Origin: Aquimarina aggregata
GTDB lineage: Bacteria > Bacteroidota > Bacteroidia > Flavobacteriales > Flavobacteriaceae
NCBI RefSeq assembly: GCF_001632745.1
Contig: NZ_LQRT01000035.1
Coordinates: 186,001 to 250,000 of the forward strand
Direction of reading: 5' to 3'
DNA length: 64,000 nucleotides
This document shows positions 1-7,025 of this stretch, piece by piece; the first letter of the stretch is position 1; each line of letters starts with the position of its first letter. The notes beneath the pieces are model-generated. The model ran no database searches and had not been told where the DNA came from. It saw only the letters and a list, made by a program, of their open reading frames with translations. The position numbers and the translations under genes were made by a program.

Positions 1-1159
1 AGATTACAGACACTTCTTTTTCAATTGAAATAACGCTAACATCCTGTTTATGAAAATCCGCTTCAAACTCTTGTTCAAGTACTAATTTTGCTTCTTTTGC
101 CTGATCTGCATCAACGATAAATCCAATACCACGTTCTGATGATCCTTGTGAAATAATACTAACACTAATATTTTTATGTGCTAAGGCTCTAAATATTCTT
201 GCATCTACCCCTGCTTTTCCAAGAAGTCCTCTTCCTTCTAAATTTATTAAAGCAACATTTTCTAATACAGACAATGATTTTATCCCCTTTTCACTTGACT
301 TTGAGGTAATCAACGTACCGTCATTCTTATGATCAAATGTATTAAGAATTCGTAATGGAATACCTTTCTCTATTAGTGGAATAATAGTTTTTGCATGTAA
401 AATATTTGCTCCAAAGTATGCCAATTCATTAGCTTCAGAAAATGACAATTTCTCTATTTTTATGGCATCTTGAACTAAATCTGGATTTGCTGTATAAATT
501 CCATCGACATGTGTGAAATTTTGTAATTCATCTGCTTCAAGATAATTTGCCAACAATGATGCAGTATAATTACTACCATTTCTTCCTAAAGTAGTGGTTT
601 CATTCTTAGCGTTTGCAGCAATAAATCCAGTGACTATATTTACAGTAGTACCATTGTGTTTTTTAAAATGATCAATCACATTGTCTTTTGATAACTTATC
701 AAGTGGCTGTGCATCACCAAATTGTGCATCTGTAATAATTAATGATCGGCTATCTGTAAAATTAGCATTGATATTTTTTTCTTGCAAAAGTTGTGTTATC
801 AATTTTGCAGAAAGGACCTCTCCTTGAGACAACACCTGATCCTTTATTCTCTTACTATAATCACCTAAAAGCGAAACACCTTCAAAAAGTTTATCTAAGG
901 TTTCAAATTCATTAACAAAATCAACGTTAACAAAGTCTGATACCTGATACTTCTTAAATGCTTCTAATTGCTCAACATAACTTAAATTATCTTTTGCATT
1001 CTCTAGTATATTTTCTAACTCGTCGGTTGTATTACCACGAGCAGAAAGTACTACTGCAATCTGCTCTCCTTTCTTAACCTTATCTTCGATTATATCTACA
1101 ACTGTAAGAATCCCTTTACCATTAGCAAGTGATTTTCCTCCAAATTTTAAAACCTTCAT
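1..1159 (-). CDS. thrA: Bifunctional aspartate kinase / homoserine dehydrogenase, N-terminal part (cut by window edge)
   Basis: Catalyses the first step from aspartate (aspartate kinase) and, in the missing part, probably the reduction to homoserine. Reading leftward from the ATG at 1159, 386 codons are open to the window edge. The protein begins MKVLKFGGKSLANGKG, the amino-acid-kinase nucleotide-binding start. Further on it shows the TLGRNGSNYTASLLA and HVDGIYTANP motifs of aspartokinases, and then ACT-like sequence (SISIISQGSSERGIGF-type). The homoserine dehydrogenase half is inferred from the family and operon and is not seen. It lies 12 bp after the metX-like gene, the third gene of the S-box-led operon, which fits homoserine supply for methionine and threonine. 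A monofunctional aspartokinase cannot be excluded. Confidence 0.88.
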   Translation of the reverse strand, partial: MKVLKFGGKSLANGKGILTVVDIIEDKVKKGEQIAVVLSARGNTTDELENILENAKDNLSYVEQLEAFKKYQVSDFVNVDFVNEFETLDKLFEGVSLLGDYSKRIKDQVLSQGEVLSAKLITQLLQEKNINANFTDSRSLIITDAQFGDAQPLDKLSKDNVIDHFKKHNGTTVNIVTGFIAANAKNETTTLGRNGSNYTASLLANYLEADELQNFTHVDGIYTANPDLVQDAIKIEKLSFSEANELAYFGANILHAKTIIPLIEKGIPLRILNTFDHKNDGTLITSKSSEKGIKSLSVLENVALINLEGRGLLGKAGVDARIFRALAHKNISVSIISQGSSERGIGFIVDADQAKEAKLVLEQEFEADFHKQDVSVISIEKEVSVI

Positions 1160-1171
1160 CTTTCTATACTT

Positions 1172-2134
1172 TTAAAAAACATCTTTAAGTAACTTACTCA
1201 ATTGTTCAAATTCTATTAAAAACGCATCATGTCCGTGGACTGAATCAATTATACTATGGGTACTATTTTCTTTTACTTTTTTTAACTCTTGAAATGTTAA
1301 TGTGTCTTCTGCTGCCGTAAAAAACATATCAGAATTAACGCTTACGATATGTATATTAGATTCTATATTGCGTACCACATCTAAAAAGTCACCTCTTCCT
1401 AAAGTAATATCAATATTTGCCAGAATATGATTTAACTCTTTATATGCGGCAATTGTAAACCGTTTTTTGAGTTTCTCTCCATGGTGAAACAACCAACTTT
1501 CTATATTAAACATATCTTTTTCATCATTATAACTTCGATTAAACTTTTGTTGAAATGATGATGGTGATCTATAAATTAACATAGCATGTAATCTAGCATC
1601 ATGAATAGGGTTGTTAGAATTTAGCAAAATTTGTTCCTGAACAAGACAATTAGCTTTTAACCAATCGGTAGATTTCCAATCTGTTGCTATTGGTATTAAA
1701 TTTTCAATCAAACTAGGCTTAAGGGCTGCCATTTCCCAGGCGATTCCTCCACCTACAGAGCCGCCTATCACGGCATATAAACGTTCTATATTTAATATTT
1801 CTAAACCTATTGAAAAAATAGTAGCAATATCTCTAGCATTAAATATTTGATGATTCTGGATCAGATTATCTTCTAAACCGTCATATCCATTTCCTGGAAT
1901 ATTAAACGATAAAACAGTATATCTACTGGTATCAATAAGTTTTTCTTTTCCTATTAAACCATTCCACCAACCGTCTTTTCCACAAACTGTAGAATTACCT
2001 GTAAGAGCATGATTTACTAAAACAATTGGAGCACTGTATAATGGTTTCCCAAAAACTTCATACGTTAAAGGAATAGAATTAATTAACTCCCCTCCAGCAG
2101 TAGTATAATTTGATATAATAACTTTTTGTAACAT
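1172..2134 (-). CDS. metX: Homoserine O-acetyltransferase-like alpha/beta hydrolase (MetX family)
   Basis: Likely activates homoserine by O-acetylation, giving the substrate of the sulfhydrylase encoded just upstream. The 320-residue protein has the MetX-type start of the fold (LVNHALTGNS, residues 39-48), a nucleophile elbow GGSVGG with Ser126, and candidate acid and base residues near 283 (NSDMFF) and 306 (GHDAF). It is somewhat shorter than textbook MetX (about 350-380 residues), as in many flavobacterial homologues. It sits between metY and thrA in one leftward operon under the S-box riboswitch. Function is inferred from the motif and context. A succinyl donor instead of acetyl cannot be excluded. 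Confidence 0.83.
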   Translation of the reverse strand: MLQKVIISNYTTAGGELINSIPLTYEVFGKPLYSAPIVLVNHALTGNSTVCGKDGWWNGLIGKEKLIDTSRYTVLSFNIPGNGYDGLEDNLIQNHQIFNARDIATIFSIGLEILNIERLYAVIGGSVGGGIAWEMAALKPSLIENLIPIATDWKSTDWLKANCLVQEQILLNSNNPIHDARLHAMLIYRSPSSFQQKFNRSYNDEKDMFNIESWLFHHGEKLKKRFTIAAYKELNHILANIDITLGRGDFLDVVRNIESNIHIVSVNSDMFFTAAEDTLTFQELKKVKENSTHSIIDSVHGHDAFLIEFEQLSKLLKDVF

Positions 2135-2211
2135 AAACGCAGTTAACTAGCAGCTAAAATTCTTGATTAAACTCCTAAATTTCGTCAGAAACCTAAACAT
2201 CTTAACTTTAA

Positions 2212-3501
2212 TTATTTTACGGTTTCATTGATTTTAGCAAAGGCTTCTTTTAGATCTGTTTTCAAATCTTCAATATCTTCAAGTCCTACAGATAACCTAA
2301 TCAGGTCTCTATTAACTCCTGTTGATTCTTGCTGTTTTTCATCAAGTTGTTGATGTGTAGTACTTGCCGGATGTATAATTAGCGATTTAGAATCACCAAT
2401 ATTTGCTAATAATGAAAAAATCTTTGTTTCATCTGCGATAGTCTTTGCAGAGTCAAAACCACCTTTAACCCCAAAGGTGATGATACCACTTTGTCCCTTA
2501 GGCAAATATTCTTTTGCCAACTCATAGTACTTATTATTCTCTAAGCCTGGATAGTTTATCCAAGTTACCTCATCCTGTTGTTGTAACCACTTTGCTAAGG
2601 CAAGAGCATTTTCACTGTGCTTCTTAATTCTAATATCCAGTGTTTCTAATCCTTGCAAAATCTGAAATGCATTAAAGGGGCTTAGTGCAGCACCATGATC
2701 TCGCAATCCTTCAATTCTTGCTTTTGCAATAAATGCTGCAGGTCCTAAAGCTTCATGATAAACTAATCCATGGTATCCAGGTGAAGGTTCTGTAAATTCT
2801 GGAAATTTACCACTAGACCAATCAAAAGTACCTGCATCAATAATTACCCCTCCTAAAGACGTACCATTACCGCTTATATATTTAGTCAAGGAATGAATTA
2901 CGATATTAGCTCCGTATTGAATTGGGTTCAATAATGCCGGGGTTGCTACAGTATTATCAACAACCAAAGGTACTTTATAAGCTTTTGCCTGAACAGAAAT
3001 CGCTTTAAGGTCTAAAACATCAAGTTTTGGATTTCCTAGAGATTCTACAAAGAATACTCGAGTGTTTTCTTTTACCGCATTTGCAAAACCATCTGTATCA
3101 GAGGGATCTACAAAAGTTGTTGTAATACCAAATCTTGGAAGAGTAACATTTAAGAGGTTATACGTTCCACCATATAAACTACTTGAAGCAACAATATGGT
3201 CGCCTGCTTTTAAAAGAGTAAGCAATGTAGTATTTATAGCGGCAGTTCCCGAAGCGGTTACAACACCACCAATACCTCCTTCTAATGACGCTAAGCGCTG
3301 TTCTAAGATATCGTTAGTAGGATTATTTAGTCTTGTATAAATGTATCCAGATTCTGATAAGTTAAAAACATTGGCAGCATGATCTGCATTTTTAAACACA
3401 TAGGATGTTGTTTGGTAAATAGGGACTGCTCTTGTTCCTGCATTATTTTCTACATTATGTCCCGCATGTAATGCTTCTGTTGCAAATTTTTGAGTACTCA
3501 T
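2212..3501 (-). CDS. metY: O-acetylhomoserine sulfhydrylase (PLP-dependent, Cys/Met metabolism family)
   Basis: Makes homocysteine from O-acetylhomoserine and sulfide, using pyridoxal phosphate. The 429-residue length is typical of MetY, which is longer than cystathionine gamma-synthase. Visible motifs are YTRLNNPTND (55-64), SGTAAINTT (84-92), the PLP-contacting VDNTVATP (181-188) and the Schiff-base lysine K207 in HSLTKYISG. It is the first gene after the SAM-I riboswitch (about 3625-3730) and is followed by metX and thrA on the same strand. High SAM should therefore lower expression of the whole pathway. The start ATG is the only one that keeps the conserved N-terminus (FATEALHAGH). Confidence 0.93.
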   Translation of the reverse strand: MSTQKFATEALHAGHNVENNAGTRAVPIYQTTSYVFKNADHAANVFNLSESGYIYTRLNNPTNDILEQRLASLEGGIGGVVTASGTAAINTTLLTLLKAGDHIVASSSLYGGTYNLLNVTLPRFGITTTFVDPSDTDGFANAVKENTRVFFVESLGNPKLDVLDLKAISVQAKAYKVPLVVDNTVATPALLNPIQYGANIVIHSLTKYISGNGTSLGGVIIDAGTFDWSSGKFPEFTEPSPGYHGLVYHEALGPAAFIAKARIEGLRDHGAALSPFNAFQILQGLETLDIRIKKHSENALALAKWLQQQDEVTWINYPGLENNKYYELAKEYLPKGQSGIITFGVKGGFDSAKTIADETKIFSLLANIGDSKSLIIHPASTTHQQLDEKQQESTGVNRDLIRLSVGLEDIEDLKTDLKEAFAKINETVK

Positions 3502-3597
3502 AATTTTCTAATTTAAATTTTAAAACAAAATAAAATTCAAATACATCAATCACTTCATAAGCGAATGGATATAGAAAATTAAAAAGAAAGGAAAACG

Positions 3598-3620
3598 ACA
3601 ATTACAAAAACTGTAATTGT
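3598..3620 (-). terminator. Hairpin after the S-box aptamer (candidate expression platform)
   Basis: Perfect 8-bp inverted repeat ACAATTAC / GTAATTGT with a 7-nt loop, directly after the 3' strand of aptamer helix P1. On the minus strand it is followed by a pyrimidine-rich run with T4 and T5 tracts. Its place suggests transcription termination when SAM is bound, but the AT-rich stem is weak and an alternative antiterminator pairing was not fully worked out. Confidence 0.5.
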
Positions 3621-3624
3621 ATCG

Positions 3625-3730
3625 AGTTATCTTTTCCCGAACAATCGGGTTAGAATTTAGCACCTTCTTTATAAATAAAGGGTTGCTAAGGTTTCACAGG
3701 GTCTATTCCCTCCACCTTTCTTAATAACTA
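3625..3730 (-). ncRNA. SAM-I (S-box) riboswitch upstream of metY-metX-thrA
   Basis: On the minus strand the leader carries the S-box core: AGTTATT opening P1, then GGTGGAGGGA, GACCC, TGTGAAACC, AGCAACCC, GGTGCTAAATTC, and closing AAAGATAACT. P1 pairs AGTTAT (3729-3724) with ATAACT (3630-3625). P4 pairs CCCGA with TCGGG (3636-3649). A TAGATTTG promoter element (3766-3759) lies just upstream, giving a start about 20 nt before the aptamer. The family (RF00162) binds S-adenosylmethionine and usually turns off methionine biosynthesis genes, which matches the genes downstream. Confidence 0.92.
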
Positions 3731-3758
3731 TCTAAAATATGTATAAGAAACGTTGGAG

Positions 3759-3766
3759 CAAATCTA
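3759..3766 (-). promoter_or_regulatory. Promoter -7 element for the met operon
   Basis: TAGATTTG on the minus strand fits the Bacteroidota TAnnTTTG element and is placed to start transcription just upstream of the SAM-I aptamer. No clear -33 TTTG is seen at the expected distance. Confidence 0.5.
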
Positions 3767-3875
3767 ATAATTATTTTTAATTCCCACAGCATTTACTCAT
3801 AAAATTGTGTTTTTCAAAAAAACTATGATTTAATTGCCCTAATCATTGAAAAAAATTAATCATACGTTAAATACT

Positions 3876-3904
3876 TTTGAATATTCCCTTTTTTTTTACC
3901 TTTG
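3876..3904 (+). promoter_or_regulatory. Promoter for metK
   Basis: TTTG at 3876-3879 and TACCTTTG at 3897-3904, separated by 17 nt, match the Bacteroidota -33/-7 consensus well. Transcription would start a few bases before the SAM-II-like aptamer at 3918. Confidence 0.75.
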
Positions 3905-3916
3905 CCGAAATATTTT

Positions 3917-3996
3917 CAGGGAAAGATTTGACTGATTGCAACCCTCAAGCTTCATTATATGTATTTATTATAATGTTTAAAAATGCTAAAGCAGTT
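3917..3996 (+). ncRNA. SAM-II-type riboswitch upstream of metK, with an inserted hairpin
   Basis: The metK leader matches the SAM-II (metA motif, RF00521) pseudoknot. P1 is AGGG (3918-3921) with CCCT (3942-3945). The loop holds GATTTGACTGATTGCA (3925-3940), close to the family pattern GATTT...ACC...TTGCA. The 3' segment GCTAAAG (3985-3991) is the conserved GCTAAA, followed by CAGTT (3992-3996), which can pair with GACTG (3930-3934) to form the pseudoknot. Family members I know have ACC with GGT at that helix, so this looks like covariation. Between P1 and the 3' strand is an extra 7-bp hairpin CATTATA / TATAATG (3953-3975). The assignment is by eye and needs a covariance-model search. Confidence 0.78.
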
Positions 3997-4017
3997 CGAT
4001 TATTTTTTTTTATCGAA
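3995..4017 (+). promoter_or_regulatory. Hairpin overlapping the 3' end of the SAM-II-like pseudoknot
   Basis: TTCGAT (3995-4000) and ATCGAA (4012-4017) form a 6-bp stem with an 11-nt T-rich loop. The first two bases are shared with the CAGTT pseudoknot strand, so the two structures compete at their edge. This may be the expression platform. There is no terminal T run after the stem. Confidence 0.4.
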
Positions 4018-4067
4018 AGCTTATTATAGTAATCTCGTCTTACTTCTTCTAGATAAAACAATAAAGA

Positions 4068-5324
4068 ATGGCATATTTATTTACTTCGGAAAGTGTTTCT
4101 GAAGGACACCCAGATAAAGTAGCAGATCAAATTAGTGATGCTTTATTAGATAATTTTTTAGCTTTTGACCCTAACTCTAAAGTGGCTTGTGAAACTTTGG
4201 TAACTACTGGTCAAGTAGTTTTGGCAGGAGAAGTTAAATCTAAGACCTATCTTGATGTACAGCATATAGCAAGAGATGTGATCAATAAAATAGGATATAC
4301 TAAAGGTGCTTACCAATTTAGTGGTGATTCTTGTGGTGTAATTTCTTTAATTCATGAGCAATCTCAAGACATTAATCAAGGAGTAGATCGAGAGACAAAA
4401 GAAGAACAAGGAGCAGGTGATCAAGGTATGATGTTTGGATATGCAACCAAAGAGACATCAAACTATATGCCTCTTGCGCTTGATATTTCTCATAAAATAT
4501 TAATAGAATTAGCGAAATTAAGACGTGAAGGTAACGAAATCCCTTACCTACGTCCAGATTCTAAAAGTCAAGTTACTATAGAATATAGTGATGACAATAT
4601 CCCACAACGAATTGTAGCTATAGTTGTTTCAACACAACATGATGATTTTGATGACAATGATGATGTGATGCTCTCTAAAATTAAGAATGATATTGTTTCT
4701 ATTTTAATACCGAGAGTAATTGCTCAATTACCAAAATATATTCAAGAATTATTTAATGATGATATTACATATCACATTAATCCTACTGGAAAATTTGTGA
4801 TTGGTGGTCCTCATGGAGATACAGGCTTAACAGGAAGAAAAATCATTGTTGATACCTATGGTGGTAAAGGTGCTCATGGTGGTGGTGCATTTTCGGGTAA
4901 AGATCCGAGTAAAGTTGACCGTTCTGCTGCATATGCTTCAAGACATATTGCAAAAAATATCGTAGCCGCTGGTGTTGCAAGTGAAGCTCTTGTACAAGTA
5001 TCTTATGCAATAGGCGTTGTAGAACCTACATCTATCTTTGTAGACACTTATGGGACTAGTAATTTAGGATTAACCGATGGTGAAATTGCAGAAAAAGTAG
5101 CAGAAATTTTCGATATGCGACCGGCTGCTATTGAAGAACGTCTGAAGCTTAGAAATCCTATTTATGAAGAAACCGCAGCCTATGGCCATATGGGTAAGGA
5201 GCCCAAAACGGTAACTAAGGTTTTTGAAAGTCCGTATTCTGGTAAAGTTAAAAAAGAAGTTGAACTTTTTACCTGGGAAAAACTTGATTATGTCGATATT
5301 GTAAAAAAAGTGTTTAAAATCTGA
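4068..5324 (+). CDS. metK: S-adenosylmethionine synthetase (methionine adenosyltransferase)
   Basis: Forms SAM from methionine and ATP in the cytoplasm. At 418 residues it has normal MAT length. Signature motifs are present: GHPDKVADQISDA (13-25), GAGDQGMMFGY (about 117-127) and the P-loop-like GGGAFSGKDPSKVDRSAAY (about 270-288). It is transcribed away from the met operon. Its own leader looks like a SAM-II riboswitch, so the SAM-making enzyme and the methionine pathway appear to be controlled by SAM through two different RNA classes. An inverted repeat follows at 5361-5475. Confidence 0.97.
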   Translation: MAYLFTSESVSEGHPDKVADQISDALLDNFLAFDPNSKVACETLVTTGQVVLAGEVKSKTYLDVQHIARDVINKIGYTKGAYQFSGDSCGVISLIHEQSQDINQGVDRETKEEQGAGDQGMMFGYATKETSNYMPLALDISHKILIELAKLRREGNEIPYLRPDSKSQVTIEYSDDNIPQRIVAIVVSTQHDDFDDNDDVMLSKIKNDIVSILIPRVIAQLPKYIQELFNDDITYHINPTGKFVIGGPHGDTGLTGRKIIVDTYGGKGAHGGGAFSGKDPSKVDRSAAYASRHIAKNIVAAGVASEALVQVSYAIGVVEPTSIFVDTYGTSNLGLTDGEIAEKVAEIFDMRPAAIEERLKLRNPIYEETAAYGHMGKEPKTVTKVFESPYSGKVKKEVELFTWEKLDYVDIVKKVFKI

Positions 5325-5360
5325 TTTTTCATTAATTTACCGTAATTTTACAGTCTCAAA

Positions 5361-5475
5361 TTTAAAGATATTCATCTAATTGTTATTTACAAAAATGCAA
5401 TTAATCGAATACTACAAGAAAGCCTGCGAATACTAAAACGTTAACATTATTATTGCTATTAATAATATCTTTAAA
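5361..5475. repeat. 12-bp inverted repeat in the metK-downstream leader
   Basis: TTTAAAGATATT (5361-5372) and AATATCTTTAAA (5464-5475) are perfect complements 91 nt apart, ending 31 nt before the start of the first small secreted protein gene. They could fold the leader RNA or end the metK transcript. All bases are A/T-rich, so a chance origin is possible. Confidence 0.35.
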
Positions 5476-5506
5476 AGCAATAGTTAACTAATAAAAAATT
5501 GTAAAA

Positions 5507-5878
5507 ATGAAATTAAAGGTTTTAATAATTATCTTATTACTTTGTTTTTGTAGTGTTTCGTTTGGTCAGGATTATAAAAGTAATCTAACATCGGTTAAAA
5601 CTATTGATGACCAACTCCTAGAAGAAAAATATGATGCAAATGAAGAAGTAGCTGTTGCTGATAGGTTAGTACTAAAAACTTCTGTCGAAAAGATTTCTGA
5701 GAAAGACAAACAATTCTTCTCTAGAAAAGAATGGAGAAAAATTAAAAAACAACTCTTAAAAAACAAAAAAAGAATTTCTAAATCTAAAGAAGCTATTCAT
5801 ACAACCAAAATTATGGATACTGTTTTCATAGAAATCCCAATTAAAAATAATCTTAGATCTAGTTTATCTGGATGGTAA
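5507..5878 (+). CDS. Small secreted protein of unknown function, copy 1 of a tandem pair
   Basis: The 123-residue protein has a signal peptide (residues 1-20, ending SFGQ), an acidic middle part, a very basic stretch (about 73-95: KEWRKIKKQLLKNKK) and a C-terminus with KIMDTVFIEIP and SSLSGW. I do not recognise the family. The downstream gene at 6191 shares the KEWxKI, KNKxxxSKSK, KIMDT and SSLSxW blocks, so the two are paralogues. It is followed by an intrinsic terminator (5901-5932) and so is probably expressed alone. The charge pattern suggests a periplasmic or surface protein. Confidence 0.75.
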   Translation: MKLKVLIIILLLCFCSVSFGQDYKSNLTSVKTIDDQLLEEKYDANEEVAVADRLVLKTSVEKISEKDKQFFSRKEWRKIKKQLLKNKKRISKSKEAIHTTKIMDTVFIEIPIKNNLRSSLSGW

Positions 5879-5900
5879 AATAAAATAAGGCAATAAAAAC

Positions 5901-5932
5901 AAAAATCTCTTAAAGCTTTTTAAGAGATTTTT
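5901..5932 (+). terminator. Intrinsic terminator after the first paralogue
   Basis: AAAAATCTCTTAAA / TTTAAGAGATTTTT is a 14-bp stem with a 4-nt loop, followed by more T residues. It lies 22 bp after the stop codon at 5878. Confidence 0.85.
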
Positions 5933-6000
5933 TGTTTTAAAAAACTATCTACACTAGTATAATTGCACTGTACCTATATAATTAGGGTAACATTAGGGGA

Positions 6001-6028
6001 AAAAACCCCATCACGATTTGGGGCTTTT
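6001..6028 (+). terminator. Second hairpin terminator
   Basis: AAAAACCCC, a 10-nt loop, then GGGG-C-TTTTT. It can act in either direction. It is separate from the terminator at 5901 and may insulate the second paralogue. Confidence 0.7.
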
Positions 6029-6190
6029 TAGTAAGAAAATAACCAAAAATCCTTATTACTTTAGCAACTGATTAACAAACACTTAATCTCTAGAATACAA
6101 ATCTAAAAAAGTAACTCATTGCATTGTCAAAAATTTTAAAAATGTTTCGTTCATTCTAATTAACGACCAGAAGGTCAAAAATCAAAAATT

Positions 6191-6484
6191 ATGAAAATTA
6201 CTATGACTTTTACATTATTACTGTTGGTTTCATTTTTATCAACCGGACAAAACTATTCTAATGACAATGTAGAAAAAGTACAATCTGAAGAAACCAATTC
6301 AAACATCTCCTCTGAAGAACTTTCTTCTACTGATAAAGAATGGGATAAGATCCAAATTCAAATTCAAAAAAACAAAAGAAAATACAGTAAGTCTAAAAAC
6401 CTTGTGTACGCCAAAATAATGATGGATACTATACATGTTGACGTAACCATATTTAAAGAAAAATCGTCTTTATCAGAATGGTAG
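6191..6484 (+). CDS. Small secreted protein of unknown function, copy 2 of a tandem pair
   Basis: The 97-residue protein has a signal peptide (about 1-19, ending STGQ), a Ser/Glu-rich middle (about 31-48) and a C-terminal block related to the gene at 5507: KEWDKI, KNKRKYSKSK, KIMMDT and a terminal SSLSEW. The N-terminal half differs from copy 1 and is shorter, so the shared part is the last 50 residues or so. It ends 37 bp before the convergent DoxX gene. The function is unknown, and the conserved C-terminus suggests the working part lies there. Confidence 0.72.
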   Translation: MKITMTFTLLLLVSFLSTGQNYSNDNVEKVQSEETNSNISSEELSSTDKEWDKIQIQIQKNKRKYSKSKNLVYAKIMMDTIHVDVTIFKEKSSLSEW

Positions 6485-6521
6485 AAAAATAATCATTTTT
6501 TTTCTTAGATAATGATAATAC

Positions 6522-6944
6522 TTATTGTTCCATTTTTAGATAATAATCTACAGAATGTTTTCCTGAACCATAGAACAAGAAGAAAACACAAATAAGAAAA
6601 ATAATACTTGCTATAACAAGGTTAGCCGTGTTCATTACACCAATAAAATTAATCAGCACGGCACCAAATAGTAATGGCAATTGTGCCATTACTGACCATC
6701 TGGTCAATAATCCAAAAGCGATAAGTATTCCTCCTATTAAATGTGCTGGAGCTACATAGTGAATTATGATCATTGAGCCAGCCAAATTCTGCACTGGTTT
6801 GATTAAATCAACTAGTATTTGGCTATTACTTATGAAATTAATTCCTTTTATGAATAAAAACACCCCTAAACTGATTCTTAACAAGTCTAATGGGTAATAG
6901 GTATGAGCATTTGCCCATTTATTTAATGATTTTATAGTAGGCAT
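6522..6944 (-). CDS. DoxX family membrane protein
   Basis: A small four-helix inner-membrane protein of the DoxX type. From the ATG at 6944 it has 140 residues. DLLRISLGVFLFIKG opens the first helix, and an APAHLIGGILIAFGLLTRWS stretch and two further hydrophobic segments follow. The role in this family is poorly defined (quinone-linked or redox-linked in some members). An upstream ATG at 6968 would add eight residues; I prefer 6944 because MPTIKSLNKWANAHTY resembles usual family N-termini. It is probably co-oriented with, and perhaps transcribed after, the acyltransferase at 7026-8213. Confidence 0.75.
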   Translation of the reverse strand: MPTIKSLNKWANAHTYYPLDLLRISLGVFLFIKGINFISNSQILVDLIKPVQNLAGSMIIIHYVAPAHLIGGILIAFGLLTRWSVMAQLPLLFGAVLINFIGVMNTANLVIASIIFLICVFFLFYGSGKHSVDYYLKMEQ

Positions 6945-7025
6945 AACATATAAGTATTGATTAAACATCTATAAGATACTGATTTTTAGCATAATAAGAA
7001 AAAAAATCAAGAAAAACAAATAGAC

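Larger units (their letters stand above)
5879..6190. other. Gap between the tandem paralogues
   Basis: Contains two hairpins with T tails (5901-5932 and 6004-6028) and then about 160 bp of AT-rich leader of the second paralogue. No further gene is seen. Confidence 0.7.

Noticed and set aside
3062..3340. Open frame of 92 codons antisense to metY
   Set aside because: Lies wholly inside a strongly conserved gene on the other strand, has no promoter or motif, and reads as a shadow.
5395..5436. 13-residue ORF MQLIEYYKKACEY as a leader peptide
   Set aside because: Too short to judge; no run of regulatory codons and no conserved context visible.
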